64,000 bases of DNA from Bathynomus jamesi (Eukaryota > Arthropoda > Malacostraca > Isopoda > Cirolanidae): positions 715,501 through 779,500 of the forward strand of contig JAJOZX010000944.1 in the NCBI GenBank assembly GCA_023014485.1. The letters are read 5' to 3'. Of this stretch, positions 23,238 to 34,900 are shown in pieces; within the stretch, counting starts at the first letter, position 1, and the number at the start of each line of letters is the position of its first letter. The notes under the pieces are model-generated. The model worked only from the letters and a program-made list of their open reading frames with translations. It was not told where the DNA came from and did not search any database. The position numbers and the translations under genes are program-made.

Positions 23238-24543
23238 CTTGTGTTCGGTAGTTATCAGATAAAGGGATCTCGAAATTCTTCTCCAGATATGATATTGGCA
23301 CCACTATTGCAGCGAACATCCTTTTTGCTTTTATAATTTTATGACGAGACAATTTTTCTCTGAAATTAATGCTCAACAGTCATTATATTATTAATTATGA
23401 ACATTATATATACTTTTTTCGTCTTCTCTTTGGTAATTGTTATTGTTTTGCACTTTTGTTTTTGTGTTACGAATTTACGAGCGAACTTTGATAAAAATCC
23501 AGATTAATTGGTTTGGAAGTTTCTGCAGTTTTTCATATTAAGAAATAAGATTCTCATGTACGCTTTTCATTACAAAAGTTACATCATCAACAATTAATAT
23601 TATTCGTTAACCGAATACAATTCTTTAAATTAAATATATTTGATACTGTGCATTTCATTATGTCCTGTCCACTGGATTTTAAGTGTTTCGCTGCCATAGT
23701 TCATATATAACTATTAATATATTGTACCAAATTGTCTAAAAGGGAGTGCTGATTATTGCCCCTGTGGGATGGGGGACAAGAATACGCCCACTGTTTCCCC
23801 GGCATGTCGTAAGAGGCGACTAACAGGGGTCGGCGGTCGAGCTGGGAACCCACTTTGGAATGCAAGATGAGTGTTTGAGTAGTAAAACAGGAGTGGTGGT
23901 GGTGGAAGTGTTTAACCCTTCCCAGCCCAGTGGTCCACATAGACCCAAAAAGTGTTTTATGCTTAAATCGTATAATTTTGCCCATTGCCTCCATTTGGAC
24001 CCTAGAATTTATTTTTTTATTTTTTTTTTTTAACAAGGTGGTGTATTGGTATGACGGCAACAACGTGAACGTTACAAACTATTATTATTATTTAAGGCAA
24101 GTTAGTTACACATAATTTTGTGGTTGGTAAAGTAAATGTTGAAAGAAGGGTCCACTTAGAATCATGGCAGATTTATCACCAAATACTTTTCTAAGGTTTT
24201 TATTTGTGTTTGATTCTCGTGAAAGTATTTCGCTTTCTAATTCGTATTTAAGTCGGGGTTAAAAGAGGTAAGATCAATGTACTTTGCAGAAAAAGTTGAA
24301 AGGGGTAACGAAGTATGGTAAATAAAGAGTGGAGTTATTGGGAAAACAATATCTACTCGAAAGTTTGTTAGTGAGTACTAAGTTGTGCGTGTATATGTAA
24401 TTTGAAGTTAGGAAGGTGGCGGTTTTCTTTTTTACGTATGCTTCATGCAAGGATGAAACGAGGTGAGAGTTTTTGGAGAGGAAGTAGATTTGAACACGAA
24501 AGGCGGGTACAAGGTAAGAGTGATGGCAAATACAAATAGTGCT
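23035..24543 (+). other. 3' flank of SUGT1; poly(A) run and unassigned repeat
   Basis: Contains a run of about 30 A (23203-23232), a block around 23750-23880 with GGCATGTCGTAAGAGGCGAC, a phrase I have seen in dispersed arthropod repeats but cannot name, and otherwise AT-rich sequence with no exon recognised. Confidence 0.4.
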
Positions 24544-24860
24544 AGGTGATATGCTAGCCTGTAGGCCGGGTCGAATTTCTGGGGGCAGATCGGGCACTAT
24601 GTGGGGCTTATGAATTGGGGTCCTGACCAACATACTCCAAAAGAAAGTTTATGCTCCCCCCCGTACCACTAGCATACTCCCTCCTATTTTTGGCTCTGCC
24701 CCAAAAATGCAAATAGTCTCATAAATGAAAATGGAGACCACTTAGAGCATCTTCTCATAGAGATGACCTCCCCTAAAATTGCATAATATATATCGTGTGC
24801 AATTTTCAGGCAATTACCTAAAAAATTTGGATTTCTCAAAATTTTCACCACGCGTATTTT
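24544..24860 (-). repeat. Dispersed repeat, copy 1 (inverted relative to 30280-30590)
   Basis: Blocks GGCCGGGTCGAA, GGCACTATGTGGGGCTTATG, AAAAATAGGAGGGAG-like text and TGCAATTTTCAGGCAATTA match, in reverse complement and same order, the copy at 30280-30590. No protein. The two copies bracket the LINE ORF1 complex. Confidence 0.75.
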
Positions 24861-25019
24861 CTCAATATTTGCTATATCAGAAAATTGATTACACATAAAC
24901 ATCGTTTGTGTGTAATCAATTTACTGAGTTGTGTGTTGAATTTCAAATTCAATACCAATAAATTTCATGTTCTTATAATTACTGTAAAAATATATGATAA
25001 TTAGAATTTATGCTCTTTG

Positions 25020-25200
25020 CAGAGCTGGGCACTTGCGGTTTTTTTTTTTGCGGTACTGCGGTACTACTACCGCACTACCAAACCGGTACCGCATAACGCA
25101 GGATCGCTGAAAGTACAGCAGTACCGCTACCGCATTCAAATTTCCCGCGGTACTTTCCGCGGTACCGACCAACACGGTAGTACCGCAAGTGCCCAGCTCT
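25020..25200. mobile_element. hAT-like MITE, 181 bp, TSD GCTCTTTG/GCTCTTTA
   Basis: Ends read AGAGCTGGGCACTTGCGGT and its reverse complement; the interior is a mirrored GCGGTACC-rich sequence. Eight flanking bases match at seven positions. The mirrored, non-coding structure and 8-bp duplication fit a hAT MITE. Confidence 0.8.
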
Positions 25201-25845
25201 GCTCTTTAGATCCCTTTGCTTTGTCCGGAGCGATAGGGCGCGTCCCTCTGTGGCGAATGTGGGAATATACCTTTCTTCGGTGTAAGGGCTTTCTCTGCCC
25301 TCGTGGACCATTGGACCCGTTTGATCTCCTGCTTCTTTTTCTTTACTTCTCCTTTCGGCCATTCTTTCTGGCTTCTCTCTTTCTGCCGTTATTTTGGCCC
25401 TTGGGTGTGGGAGGTGGTTGCCCTGCACCCTTGTCGCTTTTCGCCCTGTCCCTTTTCACCGCGCGTTGGATGAGAGTGGCCGCCTTTCAGGCACAGGGAC
25501 TGGGTACGGGTGCATCTCCCCTGCGTGACATCTATTGGCGGTGGGACCAAGTGTGCCCACGATTTCGCCTTTCCCTTGTTGGAGTCGGTGGTGGCTGGAT
25601 GCGCGCGGGGAATGAAGTTCTCTCTTGTTCGCTATGGATACTTCTACCCCTCGGCTTACGACTACTGCTTCTCATTCCCGGACTACTACTACTACTACTA
25701 AACACTCGGGTGGTGGGCAACATGGGCGCCCGCAGGATTTAAAAGGTAGGGACCGGAGCAAGCAAAAAACTTTTGACCCCTTAGGAACCAGCAGGTTAAT
25801 TCTAAGCAAGTTTAGTGTTGCATTTTCTGTAATGGAAAATGCAAA

Positions 25846-26815
25846 TATAAGCACACCAGACAAAAAATTAGTCACCCCTCTCAGAATGTACCTAATAACG
25901 TGTGACGGCGCCTCTGGCCTTGATAACCGCACGAATCCGGCGAGGCAGAGACTCTACTAGGTTGTGCATGTACTGAACATCGATTTGCTGCCACTCGTTC
26001 ATCAGCCGGTCCCGAAGTTCCGCCAGAGTCCGTGGGTGTCTATTCCTGCGCTTCACTTTCTGTTTCCAGCCTGAACAACACCGACGCATTCAGGATTAAA
26101 GGCTTCATTGGACCTGCGATGTACTCGTCGCCTCCCATCATTGGAGAACAAACAAAAACGGGACTCATCGGACCAAATTACACGTTTCCAATCTGCCGCA
26201 GTCCAGTTTTTGTGCCTCCGAGCCCATTTATAACGTGACAATTTGTGACTTGCTGTTAACAGCGGCCTCTTCCGTGGTACCCTGCTCCAGATGTCCATCG
26301 CATGCAGTTCTCGTCGCAATGTCCGTTCGGAAATTGGTCGCTGCAGAACCTCATTGGTTTCTTGGAGCAATTGTTCTCTGGTTTGAAAACGATTTGCAGT
26401 TACTAGACGAGAAACATGGCGGCGACCCCTATTGTCGAGAATTGTTTTCCGGCCACAGTTACGCCGTCGATTGTCAGTTGATTGCGAACTACACCACTCT
26501 TTGTAAACTCGCTGGACAGTACGCGTTGACACACCAACAAATTGGGCTACTTCAGACAATTTGTGTCCGTGGGCTCTGCCAAACACGATGGCTCCTTTTT
26601 GCCACTGAGTAACGTCTGCCTCACGACCCATTTTGCAGACTATATCCAACACACACTTTGTTCTTCACCACCTCACGAAACAGATCTGATCCTGTGTGCT
26701 ACGTCACCGCTACTTGTCACTTACCAATGCTACATCAGCGCCCTCTGTGTGACCTTGAACTTCCTACTATCGGTGCTATTAGGGGTGACTAATTTTTTGT
26801 CCGGTGTGCTTATAT
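25846..26815 (-). mobile_element. Tc1-like transposon, internally deleted
   Basis: Inverted ends contain GCACACCRGACAAAAAATTA and GTCACCCCT on both sides with flanking TA. The 970-bp element holds a minus-strand transposase lacking its centre. It is nested inside the composite element, which is itself inside the LINE. Confidence 0.88.
25895..26652 (-). pseudogene. Tc1 transposase with internal deletion
   Basis: Starting at about 26634, MGREADVTQWQKGAIVFGRA opens a Tc1 transposase: paired HTH motifs (LSEVAQFVGVSTRTVQRVYK and ISERTLRRELHAMDIWSR), then WKRVIWSDESRFCLFSNDGR with the first catalytic Asp. The frame breaks near 26080. The C-terminus resumes as RNRHPRTLAELRDRLMNEWQ and IDVQYMHNLVESLPRRIRAV, ending VTRY. 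The segment holding the second Asp and the Glu is gone, so this copy is dead but young-looking. Confidence 0.9.
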
Positions 26816-28428
26816 TGTATATACATACAATGCACATGATAATCAAAAAACTGATCAAAAACAATGGCTGCCACGCACTGCATGCAGCCAGGTGCTTGAG
26901 TTGGCGCTGCCAACTTGGCGGGATAATTTTAAGGGGGGACTTCTGAACAAATAAAGAGGTAGCAACCTTTTATCATGCACACAAATAAAAATTTTCGCCC
27001 TTTAGGAGGCAGTTGGATACTTTTCAGCAAGTTTAGGATATAAATATTTTCTTAGAAAATATTTAATATATTTTCTTGGCATTTCCAGGGGGGCAAGCGC
27101 CCCCCTTGCCCCGACCTGCGTGCGCCCATGGTGGGCAACCAGGCCCTCGAGTCCTTTACCACTGGAAGACCGCAACCTGATGGGGTTGAGCCCCCTGTGA
27201 AAGCGGAACGCTTGCACTCTCCTTTTCCGTTGCCGACCCCAGTCCGTCCCTCGACTATGCCCTTGGACCTATACACTCTGGAGCAGGGGTCTCGTCCCAG
27301 GCCACCTTCGGGCAAGTCAAGTTCCACCGAGGACTTGCCCCCCACAACCCGGCTTCTTGCTCTCCCCATATGCCCCCCGCGGCGGGCGGGGGAACCGGCA
27401 TTTACGGCCGTCCTATCGACCGTTGAATATCCCAGTCCACTTCGACTCTACAGCCTCCCTCTCCCTTCCAAGTATCCACAAATTCCTGGTGATTCGGCCT
27501 ACATCTGGGTCCCTCCCTCCCAACTCAGAACGGACGTTCCAGGCGATCCGAACCCACAGCAACTCCAGCCGCTACGACGTACGCCCACAGAGGGATGGCT
27601 CCCTCCTCGTAAAATCACGCTCAGCCGCAGAGACAAAAACCCTACTCTCCGTCACTGAGGTCCTTGGATGCTCGGTGTCCGTTTCCCCACATCCTCGCCT
27701 GAACCAGAGTCAGGGCACTATTTACGCCACCCGCCTATTGTCGATCGCAGTGAACGAGCTCCTAGAGGACCTCGCACCCCAAGGAGTCACTAAGATTTAT
27801 CGCTTCACATCCCGACAGGGAGGCACCCCCCCCCCACCCCACGTCTGCTCCTTACTTTCAATTTCAATACCTTAATCCTCCCCGACCGCATTGTATGGGG
27901 TATGGGAGATCGCGCATTATGCGAGTTTTCTATCCGCCCATACATCCCGGACCCGACCCGTTGCTTTAAATGCAATAAGTTTGGACACGTTAGCTCCGTT
28001 TGTCGTCAGCCGCATCAACTGTGTGTTCACTGTGGACAACTCGCTCACCCTGACAGGTGCCCCAATACACCCAAATGCTCCAATTGTGAAGGCGTACACC
28101 CCTCTTCATCCCGAGCGAATGCCTTTTCTTCAAGTTCGAGGAGGAGGTCCGAGGCCTACAAGTAACAGACTTCCTTAGCCCCCGTGAGGCACGAGACAAG
28201 GTGCGGAGTCGGGAGGTGAGGCCGGGGTTGTCTTATGCCGCTGCTCTCGGCACGCCCCCCTGGCCTGCCGCCGACCCCCCCCTCCCCGAGCCACTGCTCC
28301 CGGTCCCCACCAAAGAAAATCCTCGCAGGACCTGACGGTCTTCTGTCTCCCCACCATCCCTCCCCTTCCCGCACCTCACCTGCCACGAACTCCCCAGGTC
28401 CCATCCACCTCAAACCCTGCCTTCCCAG

Positions 28429-29236
28429 TAGTGTTGAAAAATAATCGAAACTTTACAAACCGGTTTTTAATCGATCTGTTTTTTGAAAACCGGTTTTAAC
28501 CGGTTATGACCGGAAAGTATAGTAATTTTTAAAAGCCACAATTGAAAGGTACTGACTTTCTCTTAACAAGCATAGCTTATCGCCTATTTTTTGGTCAAAA
28601 GAATGCAAAAATGCAGCATCATATGTATGCATATGAATAAGAAAATGACAACTTTGACATATTTTTTTTTTAGCCAAAATAATACATTCAAACAATTTAG
28701 ATTTGAAATAATTTTTTAAAATAAAACATCTATACTTAGAAAGAAATAAACTTCTTTTTGTAAAAAAATTAAGAATAAAAATAAAATTTCTCTATTTTGG
28801 AAAAAACATTGAAATAAAATTTTTTAATAAAAAAAACTACCTAGAAAACAGAAAATTGACTCTTCGTGTAAGAAAAAATATAAATTAATTTAGATTTTAT
28901 CCCTATTTTGGAAATGACATCTTAAGAAACAAAGGGCATTAAGGGTCTTATACTGCGAATAGGGCTTTAGTCGACTGACTCTACACTACAGCCTACATGA
29001 TGAGACAAACTGAAGATCGAATTGCCAGATAGGCAAAAATGATAATGAAGAGCAGTTGCCAGTTTGTCGCAATTTAACTTAATAGGTAATGTATTCGAAG
29101 TTATTTTTTGTGCGCTGTAGCGCGTAGCTGCACGTTCGCGCAAGTTTGAGCCAAATAAAAATCAATCGGTAAAACCGGTTTTTTTCTTTCGGTTTTCGAT
29201 TTTTAGAGGAATTTTACAAACCGGTTTTCAACACTA
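28429..29236. mobile_element. hAT-type MITE in the LINE gag, TSD CTTCCCAG
   Basis: Ends TAGTGTTGAAAA and TTTTCAACACTA, with ACCGGTTTT-type motifs repeated at both subterminal regions. CTTCCCAG is perfectly duplicated at 28421-28428 and 29237-29244. The 808-bp AT-rich interior has no recognised protein. Its AT content contrasts with the GC-rich LINE around it. Confidence 0.92.
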
Positions 29237-30279
29237 CTTCCCAGTACTCTCTGTACACGCCCGAACCTGCCGCCCGGAGCAAGTCATCGAGGCCGAGACC
29301 CTGGAGCGTGTCGCCAGACCCTCCGGCCTTCCAACGTGTGTGTCCCTCTTCCCCAAGACGGCGGCTTGGACCCTCACACTACCCACTACGTCTACTATGT
29401 CCATCTCTCCCCACCGCAGAAGTCCCACCACTCTACTCCCACAGACTCTGACAATAGCTGAAATCCATGACCCGCCCCATACGACGAGACCCAACCTGAA
29501 CAATATCCTCTCCCCCGAGGATCCAGTGGATGCGGCCCTGGCGCAGCTGCACGGTGTGACCGAGGGGAGCTCGGCCGCGACCACGAGTCTCTTGGATCTG
29601 CCCTTGCCTCCTGGTGCCATCTTCTCCACCCCTTCACGAGACCACTTTGGTTCACCCCCTTCCACCCCAATAGTACCTACCCCCCCAACATCCCCGGCCC
29701 CCTCCTTGTCAGCCACCCTGAGTACGCCCTCCCTCCCTCCCTCCCTCCCACCCGCCCGGTCCTTCTGGTACCCCCTGTCGCCACCTAGGGTCAACCGTGA
29801 GACCCCGGACAGGCGGGGTGGCGCCACTTTCGGGGTTAACGTGCCCCCTCCTGGCCCTACCACAGAAGCCCGTCAAAACACTTCTGACCCTCTCAGCCCA
29901 CGACGTTCCACTGTCTGCCATGATCCACGCCTCCGGTCTCGCTCGGACGACTCGAACCAGCATCAGAACAAAGGATTGGCTACGGCAATCGGCACAAATT
30001 TATCCTCAATCAACTGGAATCAAGAAAAAGACTGCCACAGTTTGAATGGAAAAGCCAATGGGGCCAAGGCACATCCACAAGTAATTAGTGAATTGTGAAG
30101 GCAATTTTTAAATTAAATTTTGTTTTTACTTCAAAGCTGTTTTGTGTAATAAATGGTACAATAGACTAATTGTCTTCAATTCCTAAACCTCATATAGGCC
30201 TAGTATATTTGCCTGAAAAGGTCTCCTAGGCAATCAGTACTCCAAACAAGTTTATGCCACCCTTTTCTATATACTGATA

Positions 30280-30590
30280 ACACTTTTTGGGGATGCGACA
30301 ATTTTTCAAGGATTTGAAATTTCTTGGATAATTGCCTGAAAATTGCACATGAGGTATATTATGCAATTTTAAGGGGGGGGGGGGGGGGGGGGTCATCTCT
30401 ATAAAACAATGCTCTAAATGATCTCCATTTTGATTTATGATACTATTTTTAATTTGGGGGCGGAGCCAAAAATAAGGGAGTATAAACTTTCTTTTGAAGT
30501 ATGTTGGGCACTAGGTGGGGTTTATGAAATGATATCCTGACCATCTAAAAAAAAAAATCATTGACTAGATTTCGACCCGGCCTAGACTGT
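30280..30590 (+). repeat. Dispersed repeat, copy 2, with a poly(G) run
   Basis: Inverse partner of 24544-24860 (TTCGACCCGGCC at its right end). Contains about 20 consecutive G at 30374-30392, where copy 1 has only GGGGAGG in the same place, so the run has expanded here. Confidence 0.75.
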
Positions 30591-31767
30591 TTATACCCAA
30601 TTCATTTTTAAAAACAAGAGAACTGGTGGTAATAAAACTATTGGCGAAAATGCAAATTTTTTTTTTTTTAACCTTAAGGAAAAAATAGAAAAAATGCTGA
30701 GAAATTTAAAAAAAAAACTCATAATAAAACGTGAAAAAGCTAACTATAACCACTCTGATAAAATTTTAAAATAATCGTATTAAATATATTAATTTTGTAT
30801 TTGTCGGATAATCAACTAATATTCTTTACATAGAATAAAACGCGGGCGAATAACAAGATGCCAGACTATCCACGTAAATATTTATATAAACTTTAAATAC
30901 ATCCAAAACATTATTACTAGTCAATTTTTGACATTATGAATACATTTCAATTATTATATTAAAGTTTTAAACATAATTTATGCGTAATAAAGATCAAATG
31001 AAAATCTATTTGTCTGACGGTATGGCACAGTAAATGGATTAGGTCGAAAAAATGTAATGCATTAAAGGAGCACACAAACTGATGCAAAATAAATGAGTTA
31101 CATGAAAGAACATAACAGGGTGATAAACACTACAGTATTGGTACATTTGAATAGGCCTACTGTGGTCTTAATTAACGAGAGAGTTAAGTTTGCACGGTAA
31201 TGGAAACACTTTTAGGGCCTACGTGATTAGGCAGAGCTTGTGGAAGCACGACGTAGCAAAAACACTGTAGGCCGAGTGAGGTCCGGCAAGCAGCTTACCG
31301 CAAAGCTGGATGACTGAAGACCTATGTAAAGGTTTGACCGTATTGTGTTTCTCCGTAGATGACCTTGGAGACTGTAGGCCTACGTGAAGGTTTACGGACC
31401 TGGCCTTCTGGTGATTGCTTCTGCAGATGGACTGGCCTCACCGGCAAGAGGATGAGTGTTGAGGGCCAGTAGAGACCTGTTGAAAAGGGACCAACGGAAA
31501 ACGCCTACAGCAGTTATGTTGATTCTTGCAGGACAAAATTGTAGAGGGCCTTACTTGACAAAAGACTTAGTGTATGCTCGATCGAAGCCTTGAAAGAACA
31601 GCAGGCTTCGCCGGAGAGCAGGTGGCGTGACGAGTGGTGCTACTGACGAAGGTGCTTTGAGAGACGTGACAACCAAAACGAGAAAATGGGAAGCGAGTGA
31701 TTTGAGAGAGAGATCGATCTCATTTTATAGGCCTTGGTGACGTCTTCCTTCTGGTGGTCGTTTCGGG
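30591..31767. other. No gene or repeat recognised
   Basis: AT-rich up to about 31180, then a more GC-balanced stretch (31190-31750) without a convincing open frame or splice pattern. Confidence 0.4.
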
Positions 31768-31960
31768 TACCTACCTTTGGTTAGCTTCCGCCCGAATTGT
31801 TCATTCTGACGAAGGTCAAGCTTTTCACTCCACCTTAGACCTACGGTTTAACGTGGAATCCGAACCACACCCCATCAGCAGCCCAGCTTCCTAACCACTA
31901 GACCACCCAGGGTACCCATTTATCTACCAACCACTTTTTATTGTGTTGAAAGATGAACAG

Positions 31961-34900
31961 TAGGGTGGATCACTTTTCACTTTTTTTAAAAAAATTATAG
32001 CTGGTCAAAGTTTTTCCCATGATTTGATTCAGTGGAAGTACACTGACACCATTTTTACCAAAATCGATCAATATTTAGGGGTCGCGCATCGACCTTGAAA
32101 ATTTCAATTTTGGAAATTTAGCCAAATTGACAATTTTTTACTGAATAAAGATAAATCATCAAATGACCATATTTTCTGAATATCCTCAGTGAAAGAAATC
32201 CTCTCAGATACTTACCAAGTTGATCGGACAAGTGGTTTAAAAGTTACACTCACCTAGAAATAACATTAAAATTTAAAATATCGTATTTGTGCCCCGTTAT
32301 GGACGTAATCATAGCATCAGTAGCTGGCGCATCCTAAAATCCCAATTACACACACACACACGCTATGTTTATGACCAATATTTTTACTAATCACAGTTTG
32401 CTTTTTACAGATCAACTGTGTCAATTGATTCTTGTTTGATAAGTCTAGATTTTAGTACAATGGATAAACTTAACAACCTGGAGTGGGAAGACTGAAAGTT
32501 ACTTATTCTGGAAAAGAGAAAGCAGCAACAACAGCACCACTTTCTCTAAGGTCAGCCACGGACGTCGTCTTAATTGGTCAGCCATCTTCCTCGATCGGTG
32601 GTGCAAAATTGCCAACCACCCATCAAGTTCTCCAGTACTTCTTCTATACCAAGCAGGAAACTACTGACAGGAAGGCCGTCGTAAAAGACACGGTGGCCAA
32701 TGTTCTGGCATTTTGGAACATGGCACGTATAAAGACGATCACGAGGCGTAACTGCGGAAGAAAACTGGAGTTACTGTGGGAAGAGTGGCGCTCGCTGCAG
32801 AAGAGCAAGATGAGAGACAGTGACGCGGGAAAAAAGCAGGGAGAAGTTTTCAGAAAATCTGAACAAGCTCTGGGACATCGGAGCTCCTGATGCTATTGAA
32901 GAGATACAGAAAAGTCGACTGCTCTCAGACAACAACAAACAAGATATTCAATTTTATGAGGATCAACGGGGCCTGCGCCAGGCAACAATGAGTGGGAATG
33001 ATAAAGTGTTCGTTGTCAAGAGAAAACGGCAACTCTCAAGACAACAATCTCGGGATGAGCCAGGCACCTCAAAAACGAAATTAGGAACCGAAGCTGAGAG
33101 CGACGATGAATCTATAGAAAGCAGATCATCGAGCAACTCCGAATCACAGCTAGAACCACCATACCGACAGCCGAGAGAATCAACTGTATCAATCAGCCTT
33201 CCTCACCGCATCCTCAATGTACCGGCTGTTATTGAAGTGGCTGATCGCTTCCGGATGTCCAATAATCAGGTGTGTATATATCAGTAATGATCTTTCCTTG
33301 ACAAAGATATAATAGACGTAACGACGGAAAATTTAGTGATTATTTTGTCACATAAAAACCATACGCATCCTTGTCAATTTCCTTTCAATTTCACACACAG
33401 GTGGCAAGTGTCGTGGCGGCAGTCCTACGTTCGGTAGATCCGCCCGCAGACCTAGACAAATTCAGTATCTCGAAGGACACGTCTCGCCGTGGAAGAGTGG
33501 CACATCGTTGTGAAGTGTCGACAGCTGTGCAGAAATCCTTCGTATCTCCGAGGCATGCTGTCGTCCACTGGGACGGTAAAGTAATCAAGGTCAGTTTTGC
33601 CCTCACCGTGGACGACAGTGAATTAACATGTTCCAGTGACGACAGTGGATTGACATATTCCAGTGGACGATAATGGATTGGCATGTATGACATACGTTTC
33701 AGGACTCTCTTGGATCATTGGAGCACCGCCAGGCGATTCTCATCTCCGGAGCTCCCCAATGCACAGAAGGAAAGTTGCTGGCCGTTCCGACTGTTGCTGA
33801 CGGCACCGGTCTGTCCCAGGCCCAGGCGACCTTTCGTGCTCTCAAAGACTGGGGATGCGAGAACAACGTGATTGGACTGTGCTTCGACACAACTTCCTCC
33901 AATACAGGGAGGGTGGAGGGTGCAGGGTGCGGTGGTCCGGCTGGAGAACATGCTTGGTAAACCGCTCTTCCAGCTGGGCTGTCGCCATCACGCTATGGAG
34001 CTCATCGTGGGGGCAGTGGTCATCACCGCGTTTGGAAGAACCACAGCACCAACTGAACCTTTGTTCCAGTATCTGAGAAGGTGAATTTCAAGTCTAAGGC
34101 GCATTTGTTTTCTCCAATGATTTGTTGCCTTCAGAGCAATTGAGATATCAGCGTCCTTCTACTAATGATGTTAATAGCAGTCGAAAAGGGAAACTTCAGT
34201 CGTTTTCATGCAATATTTTCATAACCCCTTTCAGGTGGGACAAGCTCGACCTCTCGACTTATCGCGAGCTGGAGATCGAGCATTTGGCCGATGTGACGTG
34301 GCTGATGGAGCTCCGAGATGAGGCAGTCAAGTTCCTCGGCACCGCTTCTGGTCTTGTCAGAGAAGACTACCGAGAAGTGGCGGAGATTACACTCCTGGTA
34401 CTCGGGGCCCAGCCACGTCGTGGCACACACTTCATGCGCCCAGGAGCCTACCATCATGCGAGGTGGATGGCCAAGGTTGGTATTTTGAATTAGAAGTTAA
34501 ATATTGTATTGCCTTCTGCAAACAGCCATTTGAAGTCCCTACCAGAAAAAAATAATATAAATAATTTACCATTAAACAAACTTATATGGAGTGGTATCGG
34601 TATTTATACATCACAGTGCGTATTCGTTTCAGATCATCTACTACACGAAGCTCCTGATGTTCAGCGGTCAGCTGGAGTTCGACGACGAGCTGGTACAGAA
34701 ACTTCAGAGAGTGGTACTATTTACTGCACTCCTCTACGCACCTGCCTGGCTGGCGGCTCCTGTCGCAGCTGATGCCCGGCTGAATGACCTTGTGTTGTAC
34801 CAGCGTCTTCTGCAGTACAGGGCTGTGGATCGCGAGATTGCAGAGGCTTCACTGGCAGTGATCAGGCGGCACTTGTGGTATCTGAGGCCTCAGACCGTCG

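Larger units (their letters stand above)
25722..27129. mobile_element. Composite DNA element in the LINE gag, 10-bp flank duplication GGTGGGCAAC
   Basis: Ends ATGGGCGCCCGCAGG and CCTGCGTGCGCCCAT are inverted repeats. GGTGGGCAAC occurs directly on both sides (25712-25721 and 27130-27139), a 9-10 bp duplication as in MULE-type elements, though I see no MULE gene. It carries a Tc1 element at 25846-26815. Joining the LINE across it restores continuous gag-like sequence. Confidence 0.8.
25206..30100 (+). pseudogene. LINE ORF1 (gag-like, zinc knuckles), broken and multiply interrupted
   Basis: This GC-rich island differs sharply from its AT-rich surroundings. A 5'-UTR-like segment leads to an ATG at 25634 (MDTSTPRLTTTASHSRT). 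After an inserted element (25722-27129) coding resumes; RYDVRPQRDGSLLVKSRSAA and LAPQGVTKIYRF (27570-27805) resemble the RRM-like part of jockey/I-type gag. CFKCNKFGHVSSVC (about 27961-28002) is a CX2CX4HX4C zinc knuckle, followed by CVHCGQLAHPDRC and CSNCEGVH. Then FKFEEEVRGLQVTDFLSPRE, a typical gag end with EARDKV. A hAT MITE splits the rest at 28429-29236, and a proline-rich tail follows. Several frameshifts. ORF2 is not found. Confidence 0.75.

Noticed and set aside
25017..25742. 241-codon open frame in the GC-rich region
   Set aside because: It overlaps a hAT MITE and the LINE leader, has low-complexity leucine/arginine text, and shows no family resemblance. It is a by-product of GC-rich sequence.
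29234..30098. Long open frames on both strands in the proline-rich end of the LINE
   Set aside because: Several overlapping frames are open because stops are rare in GC-rich DNA. None continues a recognised domain, so I kept only the LINE ORF1 remnant.
33391..33693. 100-codon minus-strand frame inside the long-TIR element
   Set aside because: It is the shadow of exons 2-3 and intron 2 of the transposase gene on the plus strand.
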